Positions 35,125 to 44,037 of a DNA stretch of 64,000 bases are shown here, in pieces. This DNA comes from JAIVGV01 sp032229975 (lineage in GTDB: Bacteria; Acidobacteriota; Blastocatellia; Pyrinomonadales; Pyrinomonadaceae). The notes under the pieces were generated by a model that had not been told where the DNA came from, made no database searches, and saw only the letters and a program-made list of their open reading frames with translations. A program made the position numbers and the translations under genes. The stretch covers positions 69,913 through 133,912 of the forward strand of contig JAVXVG010000056.1 of the NCBI GenBank assembly GCA_032229975.1. The letters are read 5' to 3'. Numbering within the stretch: position 1 is the first letter of the stretch; each line of letters begins with the position of its first letter.

Positions 35125-35916
35125 TCAAGTCGCTGGCTCGGCAAGCCGTCCGTCGGCAAGCGTGAGTGTGCGGTCGCAGAGTCGCGCCAATCGCTCGTTG
35201 TGCGTAGCGACGAGGACGCACGCGCCGCGCTCGCGTGCGAGTCGTGCGAGCAGCGCGCCGACCTCCGCGCCCGTGCGCGCATCGAGATTGCCCGTCGGCT
35301 CGTCGGCGAGGACGAGTGGCGGCGCGGAGGCTAACGCGCGCGCAATCGCCACGCGCTGCTGTTCGCCACCCGACAACTCGCCCGGCAAGTGTGATGCGCG
35401 ATCCGCAAGCCCGACCGCTTCGAGCAACTCCGTCGCCGCTTCCCTCGCCTCTCTACGTGTTCGACGCGCAATGCGCAACGGAAGCTCGACGTTCTCAAGC
35501 GCGGAGAGGGCGGGCAGCAGGTGATGAAATTGAAAGATGAACCCGACCGCGCGCCTGCGCCACTCGATCAACTCCGTCGCGGCGGCGCGCGTCACGTCGA
35601 AAGGGCCCGCGCGCACTATCCCACTATCAACCGTGTCGAGCCCGCCGCACGCGTGCAGCAGCGTTGACTTGCCCGCGCCCGACGCGCCGACGATAGCCAA
35701 CAACTCACCGGCCCTAGCCGCGAACGACACGCCGCGCAAGACTTCGATCCTCGCGCCCGCAGGCGACGCGAAAGTTTTGCGCAAGCCTTCGACTAACAGT
35801 CCTGAGTCTGGGGTCTGGAGTCTGGAGCCTGAGGACACGCGTCTCGTGTTGTCAGACGTGCGTCGCACCTCCGCACCAACCGCGCGACTCCACCGATCTT
35901 CCGGCTCAAGGCTCAA
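35125..35916 (-). CDS. lolD: LolD-type ABC transporter ATPase
   Basis: The 263-residue frame has Walker A GASGAGKST, signature LSGGEQQRVAIARALA, Walker B PLVLADEPTGNLDAR and the LolD/MacB segment FIFQFHHLLPALSALENVEL. With the LolC/E-type permease directly upstream, it should power release of lipoproteins from the inner membrane. The start is uncertain: the frame begins with TTG at 35916 and its first 40 residues are partly written by a GTCTGGA repeat. GTG at 35838 is an alternative; the conserved part begins at GLLVEGLRKTF. Confidence 0.9.
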   Translation of the reverse strand: MSLEPEDRWSRAVGAEVRRTSDNTRRVSSGSRLQTPDSGLLVEGLRKTFASPAGARIEVLRGVSFAARAGELLAIVGASGAGKSTLLHACGGLDTVDSGIVRAGPFDVTRAAATELIEWRRRAVGFIFQFHHLLPALSALENVELPLRIARRTRREAREAATELLEAVGLADRASHLPGELSGGEQQRVAIARALASAPPLVLADEPTGNLDARTGAEVGALLARLARERGACVLVATHNERLARLCDRTLTLADGRLAEPAT

Positions 35917-35936
35917 GACTTCAGACTCCAGACTTT
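35803..35936. repeat. Heptad fold-back repeat split by unique sequence, overlapping lolD 5' end
   Basis: GAGTCTG GGGTCTG GAGTCTG GAGCCTG near 35806-35835 faces CTCAAGA CTTCAGA CTCCAGA at 35915-35935. About 75 bp of unrelated sequence lies between. The first arm falls inside the lolD reading frame. Confidence 0.75.
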
Positions 35937-35937
35937 T

Positions 35938-37242
35938 CTATTCGTAGCGCAAAGCCTCCGTAGGTCGCAGGCGCGCTGCTCTTCGGGCCGGATAGATCGT
36001 CGCGACAAGACAGACGATGAATGCCGCGAGCGCGGCGAGCGCGGTCTCCGCAGCGTGCGCGTGGAAGGGAATGAAGCTGAGCGAGTAAACGTCCGCCGGG
36101 AGGCTCACGATCTTGTAGCGATCTCCGACGAAGCACGCGGCGAGTCCGAGAGCAACGCCTGAGAGCGAGCCGAGCGCGCCGATGATCGCGCCTTCGACGA
36201 TGAAGACCAGCATCACGCTCGCGGGGCGCGCGCCGATTGCGCCGAGTATGGCGATGTCTGCGCGCCGCTCGGCGACGACGAGCACGAGCGTCGTCGTGAT
36301 GTTGAGCGCGGCGACGAGAATGACGAGACCGACGATGATCGAGACCGTGCGTCGCTCCAACGCGAGCGCGGCGAAGAGGGGCCGGTTCGCCTCCTGCCAA
36401 TCGACGACCGTGAACTCACCATTGAGCGCGGCACGCACACGCGCGGCGACTTCCGGCGCGCGATAGAGATCGAATGTTTCGATGCTCAACATTGCGGCGG
36501 AATCTTTCGGCCCGCCCGCGATCTCCGACGCAGCAGCAAGCGGCGCGTAGAGCCACGTCGAGTCGTACTCGAAGAGTCCCGTGCGCGCAACGCCGACGAC
36601 GCGCACCTTGCGCGAGCGCGTGGCGAATCCGGGCGGCGCATCGATCTTCTCTCCAGTCACGAGTAGGCCCTCGTCGCCGACCGCGAAGAGGCCCGTCCGC
36701 TTGGCGAGTTCCGCGCCGATGATAACGGGCGCGGGCGATTCATCTTCATTCGCGCCGCGCGACATCGCGCTTTTGTCGCTTCGCGTCTCTGGAGTTTGGC
36801 GCGGCGCGGGTTGAAATAAGTTCTCGACCGATCCACTGATGAGCGTGCGTTGAATCTCCGAGAGATCGCGCGCCGATGTTTGATCGGCGGCGCGCACGAC
36901 CGCGTAAGCAGAGTTGTCCGCGCCTTCGAGCAGCGCGCCCGCATAAGAGGTCGGCGCGATGTCGGTTATGCCTTCGACGGAGCGCAGTCGCGCGGCGAGA
37001 GCGCGCCAGTTCGTGATCGCTTCGCCGTCAGCGCGCGCGATTGTGGCGTGCGCCGTGCCGCCTAAAATTTTGTCGCGCATCTCATCGCGGAAACCATTGG
37101 CGAGAGCCGACGCGACGATAAGCGCGGCGACGCCGCACGCGACGCCGCAGAGAGCCGCGAGCGCAGTCACGCGCGCGCCCGTGCGACCCGCGCCGCGACG
37201 CGCGCGCAGGTAGCGCAAGGCGAGAAAAAGTTCGTAAGGCAT
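35938..37242 (-). CDS. LolC/LolE-type lipoprotein-releasing permease
   Basis: The 434-aa protein starts at ATG 37242 (MPYELFLALRYLRAR); an in-frame start at 37263 adds seven residues. It has one N-terminal membrane helix (ALAALCGVACGVAALIVASA), a large periplasmic MacB-type domain and three C-terminal helices (IIVGLVILVAALNITTTLVL, FIVEGAIIGALGSLSGVALG, ALAALAAFIVCLVATIYPAR). This is the LolC/E arrangement. It pairs with the lolD-like ATPase downstream. Only one permease gene is present, so the complex may be a homodimer. Confidence 0.9.
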   Translation of the reverse strand: MPYELFLALRYLRARRGAGRTGARVTALAALCGVACGVAALIVASALANGFRDEMRDKILGGTAHATIARADGEAITNWRALAARLRSVEGITDIAPTSYAGALLEGADNSAYAVVRAADQTSARDLSEIQRTLISGSVENLFQPAPRQTPETRSDKSAMSRGANEDESPAPVIIGAELAKRTGLFAVGDEGLLVTGEKIDAPPGFATRSRKVRVVGVARTGLFEYDSTWLYAPLAAASEIAGGPKDSAAMLSIETFDLYRAPEVAARVRAALNGEFTVVDWQEANRPLFAALALERRTVSIIVGLVILVAALNITTTLVLVVAERRADIAILGAIGARPASVMLVFIVEGAIIGALGSLSGVALGLAACFVGDRYKIVSLPADVYSLSFIPFHAHAAETALAALAAFIVCLVATIYPARRAARLRPTEALRYE

Positions 37243-37297
37243 GGTCTCGCGCGAGACGATCAAGAGAGCGGCCCGTCAGCGCGTCCGTTTCAAGAGA

Positions 37298-38974
37298 TCA
37301 GTTCTGGTCTTTGAACTTGCCGCCGAGTTTCTGGATCGCGGTCGGCGGCTTGTAGAGAAGTCTCTGCAAGTTTGGATCGTCGCGCGCCGACTCGTCATCA
37401 ATGGGACGAATCTCGTAGATGGTGTCGGAGACGCGGCGGAAGCGGAAGCGTGGCGCGACCGAGATGAGTTCGCGTGTCTCGCCGCCGCGCCATGCGTCGT
37501 TGAACCAGAGACGCGGATCGGTATCGAGGAAGATGCGACAACCGGCCCTCAAATGTTCATCGATCACTTTGGCGAGTCGTCCGTCGGGGAAGCCGCCGCC
37601 CGTGCCGATCACGTCCCAGTTGCCCAGACCGATGCCGCGATAGTAGTTCACTGAAACTGTCTGCCCGCCCGCCATGACGACGGCATCCGACGGAAGCAGC
37701 GCGAGGCGCGCGCCGTACTCCTTCGTGATGCCGTGCGCCTGAATGGTATGCCACGAAGCGACGAGAAAGAACGCGTTGAAGCAGAGCGCGGTGATCACGA
37801 CGCCGCAGACTACGACAGCGAAGCCGCGTCGCAGGTTGCGCGCGCGCCGCGACTCGTAGCGCACGAAGAAGGCGGCGATGAGCGGGAGAAGGCCGGGCAG
37901 GCCCGTCAGCAGGTAGCGACCGTTGATGATCGTGCTGTAGTGAGTGACGAGCATCAGGTTCGCGAAGAGGCCGACGACGGCCAGCACGAGCAGAGGCGAG
38001 AAGCGACGCGCGCGCCACTCCCGAAACGCCGCGACGGGAAGCGCAACGAGCGCGAGCGGCGCGGCGACAAAGAAGAAGAAGAAGAGCGGCGCGAAGTTTC
38101 TCAGACGCACCGGATGCACGGACTCTTCCGAGCGCATCGACTCGACCCATCCCTGCCAGCCCGCGCGATAGCTGTTCACGTCGCCGAAATAATAGTAGGC
38201 GAACGGCGCAAACGCGCAGACGAAGAAGACGACGCACGAGGCGGCGACGAGTAAGAGATCACGTCTCGTCAATTTCCAACCGCACGCGAAGGGCGCGACG
38301 ACGAGCCACACGCCGTAGAGCGCGGCCACCTCGCGCACGTTGTTGCCCGCGCCGAGCAAAGCCGCACCTAAGATGACGAGCCACGCGCTTCTTTGTCGAA
38401 GCCCGCGCAGGTGAACGATGAGTGCGACCGAGAGCAACAGGAGCGAAGGTATCTCCGTCATCGCCTGTCCACTGTATAAAACATAGAAGGGCGAGAGCGC
38501 GAGCAAGAGCGCGGCGATGGTCGCGGCGCGCACGGAATTTGTCAGATCGCGCGCAAGCGTCCAAAGCGCGACGATGGCGAGCGGCGATTCGCAGACGACC
38601 ATGTACTTGAAGAGCAGGTAAGCGTGCTCGACCCGAAGGCCGAAGAGCGCGTGAGTAAATTTGTATGCGAAGTGATTCGTGAAGATGAAGAGCATGCGCC
38701 CGAAGAGCATCGTCGAGGGCTCGCCACGCACGGCGAGAATCGTGTAATCGAGCGCGTCCCAGTCGCCCGCGAACGGATCGGCGAAGATGATGGCAAGCGC
38801 GAATGACGCAAGCGCGACGGGCAGCCACCAACGCCATGCTTTGAGGAGCGAGCGCGGCGAGTTGTCGGCGTCGTCGTCCGTGTCGCTCGCTGAGAGTCGT
38901 GTTGTCAGAGGTTCGTTCCGGGGCCGGTCAGTGGTCGGTGCGGGGGTCGTTGCTGTCATCGGGCGTGAGTTCAT
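37298..38974 (-). CDS. GT-C-type glycosyltransferase-like membrane protein
   Basis: The 558-aa protein has about ten to twelve hydrophobic helices. The first one ends in an acidic loop FADPFAGDWDALDYTILAVR, the place where GT-C enzymes hold their catalytic acid. FVLYSGQAMTEIP-like sequence in the middle fits PMT/ArnT relatives (GT39 type). A soluble C-terminal part of about 120 residues follows. It probably uses a lipid-linked sugar donor, acceptor unknown. Its 5' end overlaps the upstream receiver-HATPase gene by 47 bp; ATG 38959 is an alternative start. Confidence 0.75.
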   Translation of the reverse strand: MNSRPMTATTPAPTTDRPRNEPLTTRLSASDTDDDADNSPRSLLKAWRWWLPVALASFALAIIFADPFAGDWDALDYTILAVRGEPSTMLFGRMLFIFTNHFAYKFTHALFGLRVEHAYLLFKYMVVCESPLAIVALWTLARDLTNSVRAATIAALLLALSPFYVLYSGQAMTEIPSLLLLSVALIVHLRGLRQRSAWLVILGAALLGAGNNVREVAALYGVWLVVAPFACGWKLTRRDLLLVAASCVVFFVCAFAPFAYYYFGDVNSYRAGWQGWVESMRSEESVHPVRLRNFAPLFFFFFVAAPLALVALPVAAFREWRARRFSPLLVLAVVGLFANLMLVTHYSTIINGRYLLTGLPGLLPLIAAFFVRYESRRARNLRRGFAVVVCGVVITALCFNAFFLVASWHTIQAHGITKEYGARLALLPSDAVVMAGGQTVSVNYYRGIGLGNWDVIGTGGGFPDGRLAKVIDEHLRAGCRIFLDTDPRLWFNDAWRGGETRELISVAPRFRFRRVSDTIYEIRPIDDESARDDPNLQRLLYKPPTAIQKLGGKFKDQN

Positions 38975-39803
38975 CGATCAGCTTGTGTTCGAGCGTCTCC
39001 TCCGGGCGTTTGATCATGGTCAGGCTGTTGCCGCGCTCATTGTATATGACTTCGTCCATGATGTTGTAGATGAGGAAGACGCCGCGCCCGGAAGTCTTGA
39101 AGAGATTGGCCGGATCGAGCGGGTCTGGAATCTCGTTGACCTTGAAGCCCGCGCCCTGATCCTCGACCGTGAAGCGCGCCTCTTTCGCCGACAGGTCAGC
39201 CGTGATGCGGACGATCTTGTGCGGGTCTTGCCGGTTGCCATGCTTGACGGCGTTGACGAACGCCTCGTCGAGCGCGATGAAGAGATTCGAGCGTTCAGGA
39301 TTGATGAGACCTAATTGCACAACGCGCTCGTGTAAGTAATGCAGCACGCCGTTCATCAGCGAGAGATCGCTCGGCAGTTCAAACTCGATCTTCTCGTGGA
39401 CGAAGGGCAGGACCTTCACGTCCTCGATGAAGCGCAGCTTGTACGAAAGCGTCTTCTCGACGATGTCGCGCAGCTCTTCGTGGCTGTAGGGCCGGCGGAC
39501 GTAATTTGCCGCGCCCATCTTGAAAGCCTTGATGACTCCGGCAGGATGCATCTCATCAGATGAGACGACGACGGGGATGAGGAGACTTTTGCGTTTGAGT
39601 TCGCTGACGATCTGGACGCCGCCATCTGCGTCGTCGGTGAGATCGCTGATGACGAGATCGAAGTCTTCGAGGTCTTCGCGTGCGAGCGCGTCGTCGCGAT
39701 TGCCGGTGGCGACGACCTCGTGACCGAAGTCTGCGAGGACGCGGCTCAAGAGAGTCCGCAGTTCCTCGTTGCTATCGACGATCAGGATTCGCCGTTTCTC
39801 CAT
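38928..39803 (-). CDS. Atypical receiver domain fused to RsbW/SpoIIAB-like HATPase
   Basis: The 291-aa protein has a response-regulator receiver (residues 1-120) and a HATPase domain of the anti-sigma kinase type (about 140-270). The receiver keeps Asp10 and the phospho-accepting Asp54 (LVISDLTDD), but the usual Lys before Pro is Arg104 (YVRRPYS). The HATPase shows FIALDEAFVNAVKHGN, VEDQGAGF and GRGVFLIYNIMDEV. Such fusions suggest a switch in a partner-switching pathway, with phosphorylation controlling a serine kinase or anti-sigma function. No sigma factor is adjacent; an RsbRD-like protein lies at 46.9 kb. Confidence 0.88.
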   Translation of the reverse strand: MEKRRILIVDSNEELRTLLSRVLADFGHEVVATGNRDDALAREDLEDFDLVISDLTDDADGGVQIVSELKRKSLLIPVVVSSDEMHPAGVIKAFKMGAANYVRRPYSHEELRDIVEKTLSYKLRFIEDVKVLPFVHEKIEFELPSDLSLMNGVLHYLHERVVQLGLINPERSNLFIALDEAFVNAVKHGNRQDPHKIVRITADLSAKEARFTVEDQGAGFKVNEIPDPLDPANLFKTSGRGVFLIYNIMDEVIYNERGNSLTMIKRPEETLEHKLIDELTPDDSNDPRTDH

Positions 39804-39976
39804 CAGCCGACATTCTCGTCCGTGTCTCTTAAAATTTGGGGAGGGCCTGCCTGAAACCGCACTGAGCGCACGCTTACCGAAAGCGATTTACGCCGTGAGT
39901 GCGCGCGAGGTTCGCAGAATATAGCACACGAGCGCGCCCGTTCAACGCGAAATTCCCGCGCCACGCGCGCCGACTC

Positions 39977-39985
39977 TGCTAGACT
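39977..39985 (+). promoter_or_regulatory. Candidate extended -10 promoter
   Basis: TGCTAGACT followed by CGCGCCG is nearly the same word as at 2200. It lies 31 bp before the acyltransferase ATG; no -35 is evident. Confidence 0.4.
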
Positions 39986-40016
39986 CGCGCCGTCGCTTCT
40001 ACGCATACAACTTTCC

Positions 40017-40757
40017 ATGCCAGCCACGACCGAGAACCAGACTACGCAGGGTGCGACGCGTGCGCGCGACACGCGCGACTCCTCGCTCGTCGCGCGCGCC
40101 TACGCCTTCGCAAGTCTCTCCACTTACACTTTCAAGCAGCGACTCTTGATCCGCGCCGCCGACGCGGTCTTCTACCTTCTCATCCAACTACTCGGCGCGA
40201 CGGCCCGCTTCCGCGTCGAAGGCTGGGAGAACTTTGAAGCCGCGACGCAGGGCGGCTTGCAGCCGATCTACACCTTCTGGCACGAGCACATTCTGCTCTC
40301 GACCTACTTCTGGCGGCGACGACGCATCGTCGTGATGACCTCGCAGAGCTTCGACGGCGAGTACATCGCGCGCTTCATCCAACGCTTCGGCTACGGCGCG
40401 TCGCGCGGGTCATCGACACGCGGCGCAGTCTCCGCGCTCGTCGAGATGGTCAGGCTCATGCGGCAGGGATGCCCCACCGCCTTCACGATAGATGGCCCAC
40501 GGGGCCCCCGCCGCATCGCCAAGATGGGCGCGGTACTCTTGGCGAAGAAGACCGGCTGCCCCGTCCTCCCCTTCTCCATCACGCCCTTGCACGCTTATGC
40601 CGCGCCGAGCTGGGATCGATTACAAATCCCTCTCCCCTTCTCCCTCGCCCGCGTCCGCATCGCCGCGCCCATCTACGTCGCGCCCGACGCCGACGACGCC
40701 GCGCTCGAAGCCGCACGCGACGAGTTGCAACGCGCACTCGACTCGATCTGCGACTGA
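40017..40757 (+). CDS. Lysophospholipid acyltransferase-like protein (DUF374)
   Basis: The 246-aa protein has the DUF374 pattern: IYTFWHEHILLSTYFWRRRR, MTSQSFDGEYIARFIQRFGY, ASRGSSTRGAVSAL and FTIDGPRGPRRIAKMGAVLL. The WHE-H segment replaces the HxxxxD of other acyltransferases of this superfamily. A role in acylating a lipid A-type or other membrane lipid is likely, at the inner membrane. It is divergent from the receiver-HATPase gene and stands 87 bp upstream of the M20 peptidase. Confidence 0.85.
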   Translation: MPATTENQTTQGATRARDTRDSSLVARAYAFASLSTYTFKQRLLIRAADAVFYLLIQLLGATARFRVEGWENFEAATQGGLQPIYTFWHEHILLSTYFWRRRRIVVMTSQSFDGEYIARFIQRFGYGASRGSSTRGAVSALVEMVRLMRQGCPTAFTIDGPRGPRRIAKMGAVLLAKKTGCPVLPFSITPLHAYAAPSWDRLQIPLPFSLARVRIAAPIYVAPDADDAALEAARDELQRALDSICD

Positions 40758-40844
40758 CAACGTTCGACTGTGGCGCGCGCCGCGCGGCGTGTAGTAGGAT
40801 TGCGCCACAGCCTTTCAACCCTTGCACGTTTTCTCGGAGGAGCC

Positions 40845-42014
40845 ATGATCAATCAGGAGCGCATCAAGAATCTCTTACTCGAACTCGTCCAGATCGATTC
40901 CATCTCGCGCAAAGAACGCGACGTTGCCGAGCACATCAAAAAACTCTGTGAAGAGATGGGCGCGCAAGTTGAGATCGATGACGCGGGCGCGAAGGTCGGC
41001 GGCAACTCCGGCAACGTCATCGCGCGCTTCCCCGGAACGATCACGAACGTCGAGACGATCATGATGTCGGCCCACATGGACACGGTCGTCCCCGGCGAAG
41101 GCGTGAAGCCGATAGTTGAGGGCGACATCATCCGCACCGACGGCACGACCGTCTTAGGCGGCGACGACAAATCCGGCTGCGCTGTCATCATCGAGACGAT
41201 CCGCTGCCTGCAAGAACAGAACGTCCCTTACGCGCCCATCGAAGCCGTCTTCTCGATCTGCGAGGAGGTCGGACTGCTCGGCGCGAAGCACGTCGACGTG
41301 TCGAAGCTGAAATCGAAATATGGTCTCGTGTTCGATTCAGACGATCCCGGCTTCCTCTTCACGAAGGGGCCCTCTGCCAATCACATGGAGTTCAAAATCT
41401 ACGGGCTCGAATCTCACGCGGGCGTCGCGCCCGAAGAAGGCATCTCCGCGATCCGCATCGCGGCTGAGGCGATCAACAACATGAAGCTCGGACGCATCGA
41501 CGAAGAGACGACCGCCAACATCGGCGTCATCGAGGGCGGCAAGGCGACGAATATCACCACGAACCTCGTCACGCTCCTCGGCGAAGCGCGCTCGCTCGAC
41601 GACGCCAAGCTCGAAGCGCAGACCGCGCACATGATCGAGTGTCTGGAAGAGGCCGCCGCGAAGCACGAGGTCACGGTCGCAGGCGTGACGACGAAGGGCC
41701 GCATCGAGTCAAACGTCTCGCGCGAGTATTACGCGATGGACGTGCCCGAATCGTCGCGCGTCGTGCAGTTGGTCTATCAAGCGGCGGCTCGGCTCGGTCA
41801 GAAAGTTGAAGCGTGCTCGTCGGGCGGCGGCTGCGACGCCAACATCTTCAACAAGCGCGGCATCGAGTGTGCCAACTTCGGCACGGGGATGCGGGCCATC
41901 CACACCGTCAAGGAATGGCTCGACGTGAAAGACCTCTACGCCTCCGCCGAGATGACGCTCGAAATTTTGAAACTCAACGGCGAGCTGGCGCAGCAGCAGG
42001 GCGCGAACGCTTAA
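40845..42014 (+). CDS. M20-family metallopeptidase (PepT-like)
   Basis: The 389-aa protein starts at ATG 40845 with GGAGGAGCC directly upstream. It has the M20 zinc site: MMSAHMDTVVPG, TVLGGDDKSGCAVIIETI, FSICEEVGLLGAKH and VFDSDDPG. The dimerisation domain lies around SHAGVAPEEGISAIRIAAEA. The closing His is in GMRAIHTVKEWLDV. It is close to tripeptidase T and YqjE-type enzymes; specificity cannot be assigned. It is cytoplasmic, upstream of era. Confidence 0.92.
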   Translation: MINQERIKNLLLELVQIDSISRKERDVAEHIKKLCEEMGAQVEIDDAGAKVGGNSGNVIARFPGTITNVETIMMSAHMDTVVPGEGVKPIVEGDIIRTDGTTVLGGDDKSGCAVIIETIRCLQEQNVPYAPIEAVFSICEEVGLLGAKHVDVSKLKSKYGLVFDSDDPGFLFTKGPSANHMEFKIYGLESHAGVAPEEGISAIRIAAEAINNMKLGRIDEETTANIGVIEGGKATNITTNLVTLLGEARSLDDAKLEAQTAHMIECLEEAAAKHEVTVAGVTTKGRIESNVSREYYAMDVPESSRVVQLVYQAAARLGQKVEACSSGGGCDANIFNKRGIECANFGTGMRAIHTVKEWLDVKDLYASAEMTLEILKLNGELAQQQGANA

Positions 42015-42087
42015 ATCCAACGCGATGAATTTTGACGAACGCGCTGTCGAGCGACACTTTCGGCAGCGCGTTTCGTTTCACAGGACG

Positions 42088-43020
42088 ATGGCTGAAGTAG
42101 AAGATAAAGAGTCTGTCGCCGGATTTCGCAGCGGCTACGTTGCGCTCATCGGGCGACCGAACGCGGGCAAATCGACGCTGCTGAACCGGCTCGTCGGCGA
42201 GAAGATCGCGGCGGTGTCGAACAAGCCGCAGACGACTCGTTACCAGATTCAGGGTGTCATCTCGAAACCCGAAGGGCAGATCGTTCTGGTCGATACGCCG
42301 GGCGTGCATCAACCCGGCTATCTACTCAACCGACGCATGATGGCCGCCGTTCACGACGCGCTCGAAGGCGTCGATCTCGTCGTCTTGATGCGCGACGCGA
42401 GCGTGCCGACGGGCAACGGCGACCGCTTCGTGCTCGAACTCATCAAGCAATCGAGTAAGCCCGCGCTGCTCGTCTTGAACAAGACCGACAAGGTGCAAGA
42501 CAAGTCGCAACTCTTGCCGCTCCTTGAGTGGTACGGGCAAGCGTACGACTGGCGTGCGTTCGTGCCGCTCTCGGCGCGCAGAGGCGAGAACGTCGATGCG
42601 CTCGTCGCGGAGATCATCAAGCACTTGCCGGAAGGCCAGCCCGTCTTTGCCGAGGACGAGTTTACGGATCAGTCCGTGCGCGCGATGGTCGCGGAGATCG
42701 TGCGCGAGAAAATCCTGCGGACGACGGGCGAAGAGATTCCCTACGTCACGGCGGTCGTCACCGAGAAGTACGATCAGGAGCGCGAAGACTTCGCGCACAT
42801 CTACTGCGCCATCTTCGTCGAGCGCGCCTCGCAGAAGAAGATCATCATCGGCAAGGGCGCGGCGCGTCTGAAAGAGATCGGAACGGCCGCCCGACACGAC
42901 ATCGAACGACTCGTCGGCCACAAGGTCTATCTCGAACTCTTCGTCCGCGTTCAAGAGAACTGGCGCAACAGCGAGCGCGCGCTCGACGAGATTGGTATCA
43001 AAGGAAAGTCGAGAGTCTGA
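42088..43020 (+). CDS. era: GTPase Era
   Basis: The 310-aa protein has G1 GRPNAGKST, the switch region PQTTRYQIQGVI, G3 DTPGVHQP, G4 NKTDKV and G5 SARRGENV. A C-terminal KH domain follows (YDQEREDFAHIYCAIFVERA, then KKIIIGKGAARLKEIGTAAR). Era binds the 3' end of 16S rRNA during 30S maturation. I chose ATG 42088 (MAEVEDKES); ATG 42025 is in frame and adds 21 residues, with no ribosome binding site. The stop codon is part of the following repeat. Confidence 0.96.
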   Translation: MAEVEDKESVAGFRSGYVALIGRPNAGKSTLLNRLVGEKIAAVSNKPQTTRYQIQGVISKPEGQIVLVDTPGVHQPGYLLNRRMMAAVHDALEGVDLVVLMRDASVPTGNGDRFVLELIKQSSKPALLVLNKTDKVQDKSQLLPLLEWYGQAYDWRAFVPLSARRGENVDALVAEIIKHLPEGQPVFAEDEFTDQSVRAMVAEIVREKILRTTGEEIPYVTAVVTEKYDQEREDFAHIYCAIFVERASQKKIIIGKGAARLKEIGTAARHDIERLVGHKVYLELFVRVQENWRNSERALDEIGIKGKSRV

Positions 43021-43078
43021 AGTCTGAAGTCGTGAGTCATCTGATTCCGACTCCAGACTTCAGACTCCAGACTCTTGA
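43010..43078. repeat. Heptad fold-back repeat, GTCTGAA type
   Basis: GAGTCTGAAGTCTGAAGTCG faces CGACTCCA GACTTCA GACTCCA on the right. It occupies the complete spacer between era and prmA and supplies the era stop codon. Confidence 0.85.
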
Positions 43079-43080
43079 CT

Positions 43081-43929
43081 ATGGTCTGGTACGCACTCGA
43101 CATCATGCTCGAAGCCGCGTCGCGCGAGGCGGTGGAGTATGCGCTGATGGAAGCGGGCGCGTTGGGAACGGAAGAGACAATCGAGTTGGACATGGACGGG
43201 CTCGTGCGCGTGTGCGCCTACTTCGATGAGATGCCGGATCGCGAGCGCGTGCGAGTGGAGTTGTTCGAGGCGCTCAGAATCTACGCGTTGCCTTCTTCGT
43301 CGGTACGCGACATGAACGTGCGCGAGGTCGCGGCGCGCGACTGGCTCGGCGAGTGGAAGAAGAGCTGGCAGCCCGCGCGCATCGGAGGACGCTTCATCGT
43401 CGCGCCGCCGTGGAGCGAGATTGACGAGACTGATCGCATCGTCATACGCATCGAGCCCGGCATGGCTTTCGGCACGGGCACGCACGAGACGACGCGGCTG
43501 TGCCTCGAAGCCATTGAGCGACACTTCGACGGCGCGAGTTTTCTCGACGTGGGCACGGGCACAGGGATACTCGCCATCGCCGCCGCGAAACTGAATCCTG
43601 CGGCGCGCGTCGAAGCCTGCGACACGGACGCGGACGCCGTCGAGATCGCGAGAGAGAATGCGCGGCTCAACGGCGTCGGGGGCCGGATCAGTTTCCGCGT
43701 CGGCTCAGTCAGCACGGAGACCACATCCGCAGACTTCGTCTGCGCCAACTTGACGGCGGACGTGATCGTTCCTTTGCTGCCCGCGCTCACGGCTGCGACC
43801 TGCGGTCGCCTCGTCCTCTCCGGCATCCTTGCGACGCAAGACGAGTTTGTCCGCGAAGCGCTCCGCAAACTTGGTATCAACGACTTCGCGACGGCCGCCG
43901 ACGGCGAGTGGATCGCGATCACAATTTAA
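43081..43929 (+). CDS. prmA: Ribosomal protein L11 methyltransferase
   Basis: The 282-aa protein has the PrmA layout. An N-terminal substrate-binding part ends in SWQPARIGGRFIVAPPW, followed by PGMAFGTGTHETTRLCLEAI and the SAM site FLDVGTGTGILAIAAAKL, then VCANLTADVI. It trimethylates L11. The start at 43081 (MVWYALDIM) comes three bases after a heptad repeat and has no Shine-Dalgarno sequence; a TTG two codons earlier is unlikely. Confidence 0.95.
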   Translation: MVWYALDIMLEAASREAVEYALMEAGALGTEETIELDMDGLVRVCAYFDEMPDRERVRVELFEALRIYALPSSSVRDMNVREVAARDWLGEWKKSWQPARIGGRFIVAPPWSEIDETDRIVIRIEPGMAFGTGTHETTRLCLEAIERHFDGASFLDVGTGTGILAIAAAKLNPAARVEACDTDADAVEIARENARLNGVGGRISFRVGSVSTETTSADFVCANLTADVIVPLLPALTAATCGRLVLSGILATQDEFVREALRKLGINDFATAADGEWIAITI

Positions 43930-43930
43930 C

Positions 43931-44035
43931 GATGAAGTCGGAACGATGAGCGGAAGACAATGTGTCTCCGCCTTATCGCTCCCGCTTAGTCGTTCTTACT
44001 TCATCGCTCATCGTTTCCGACTTCATCGTTTCCGC
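43931..44035. repeat. Heptad fold-back repeat, GATGAA/TTCATC type
   Basis: ACGATGAAGTCGGAACGATG on the left faces TCTTACTTCATCGCTCATCG, then TTTCCGACTTCATCGTTTCC. It fills the gap between prmA and rsmE. Confidence 0.8.
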
Positions 44036-44037
44036 TT

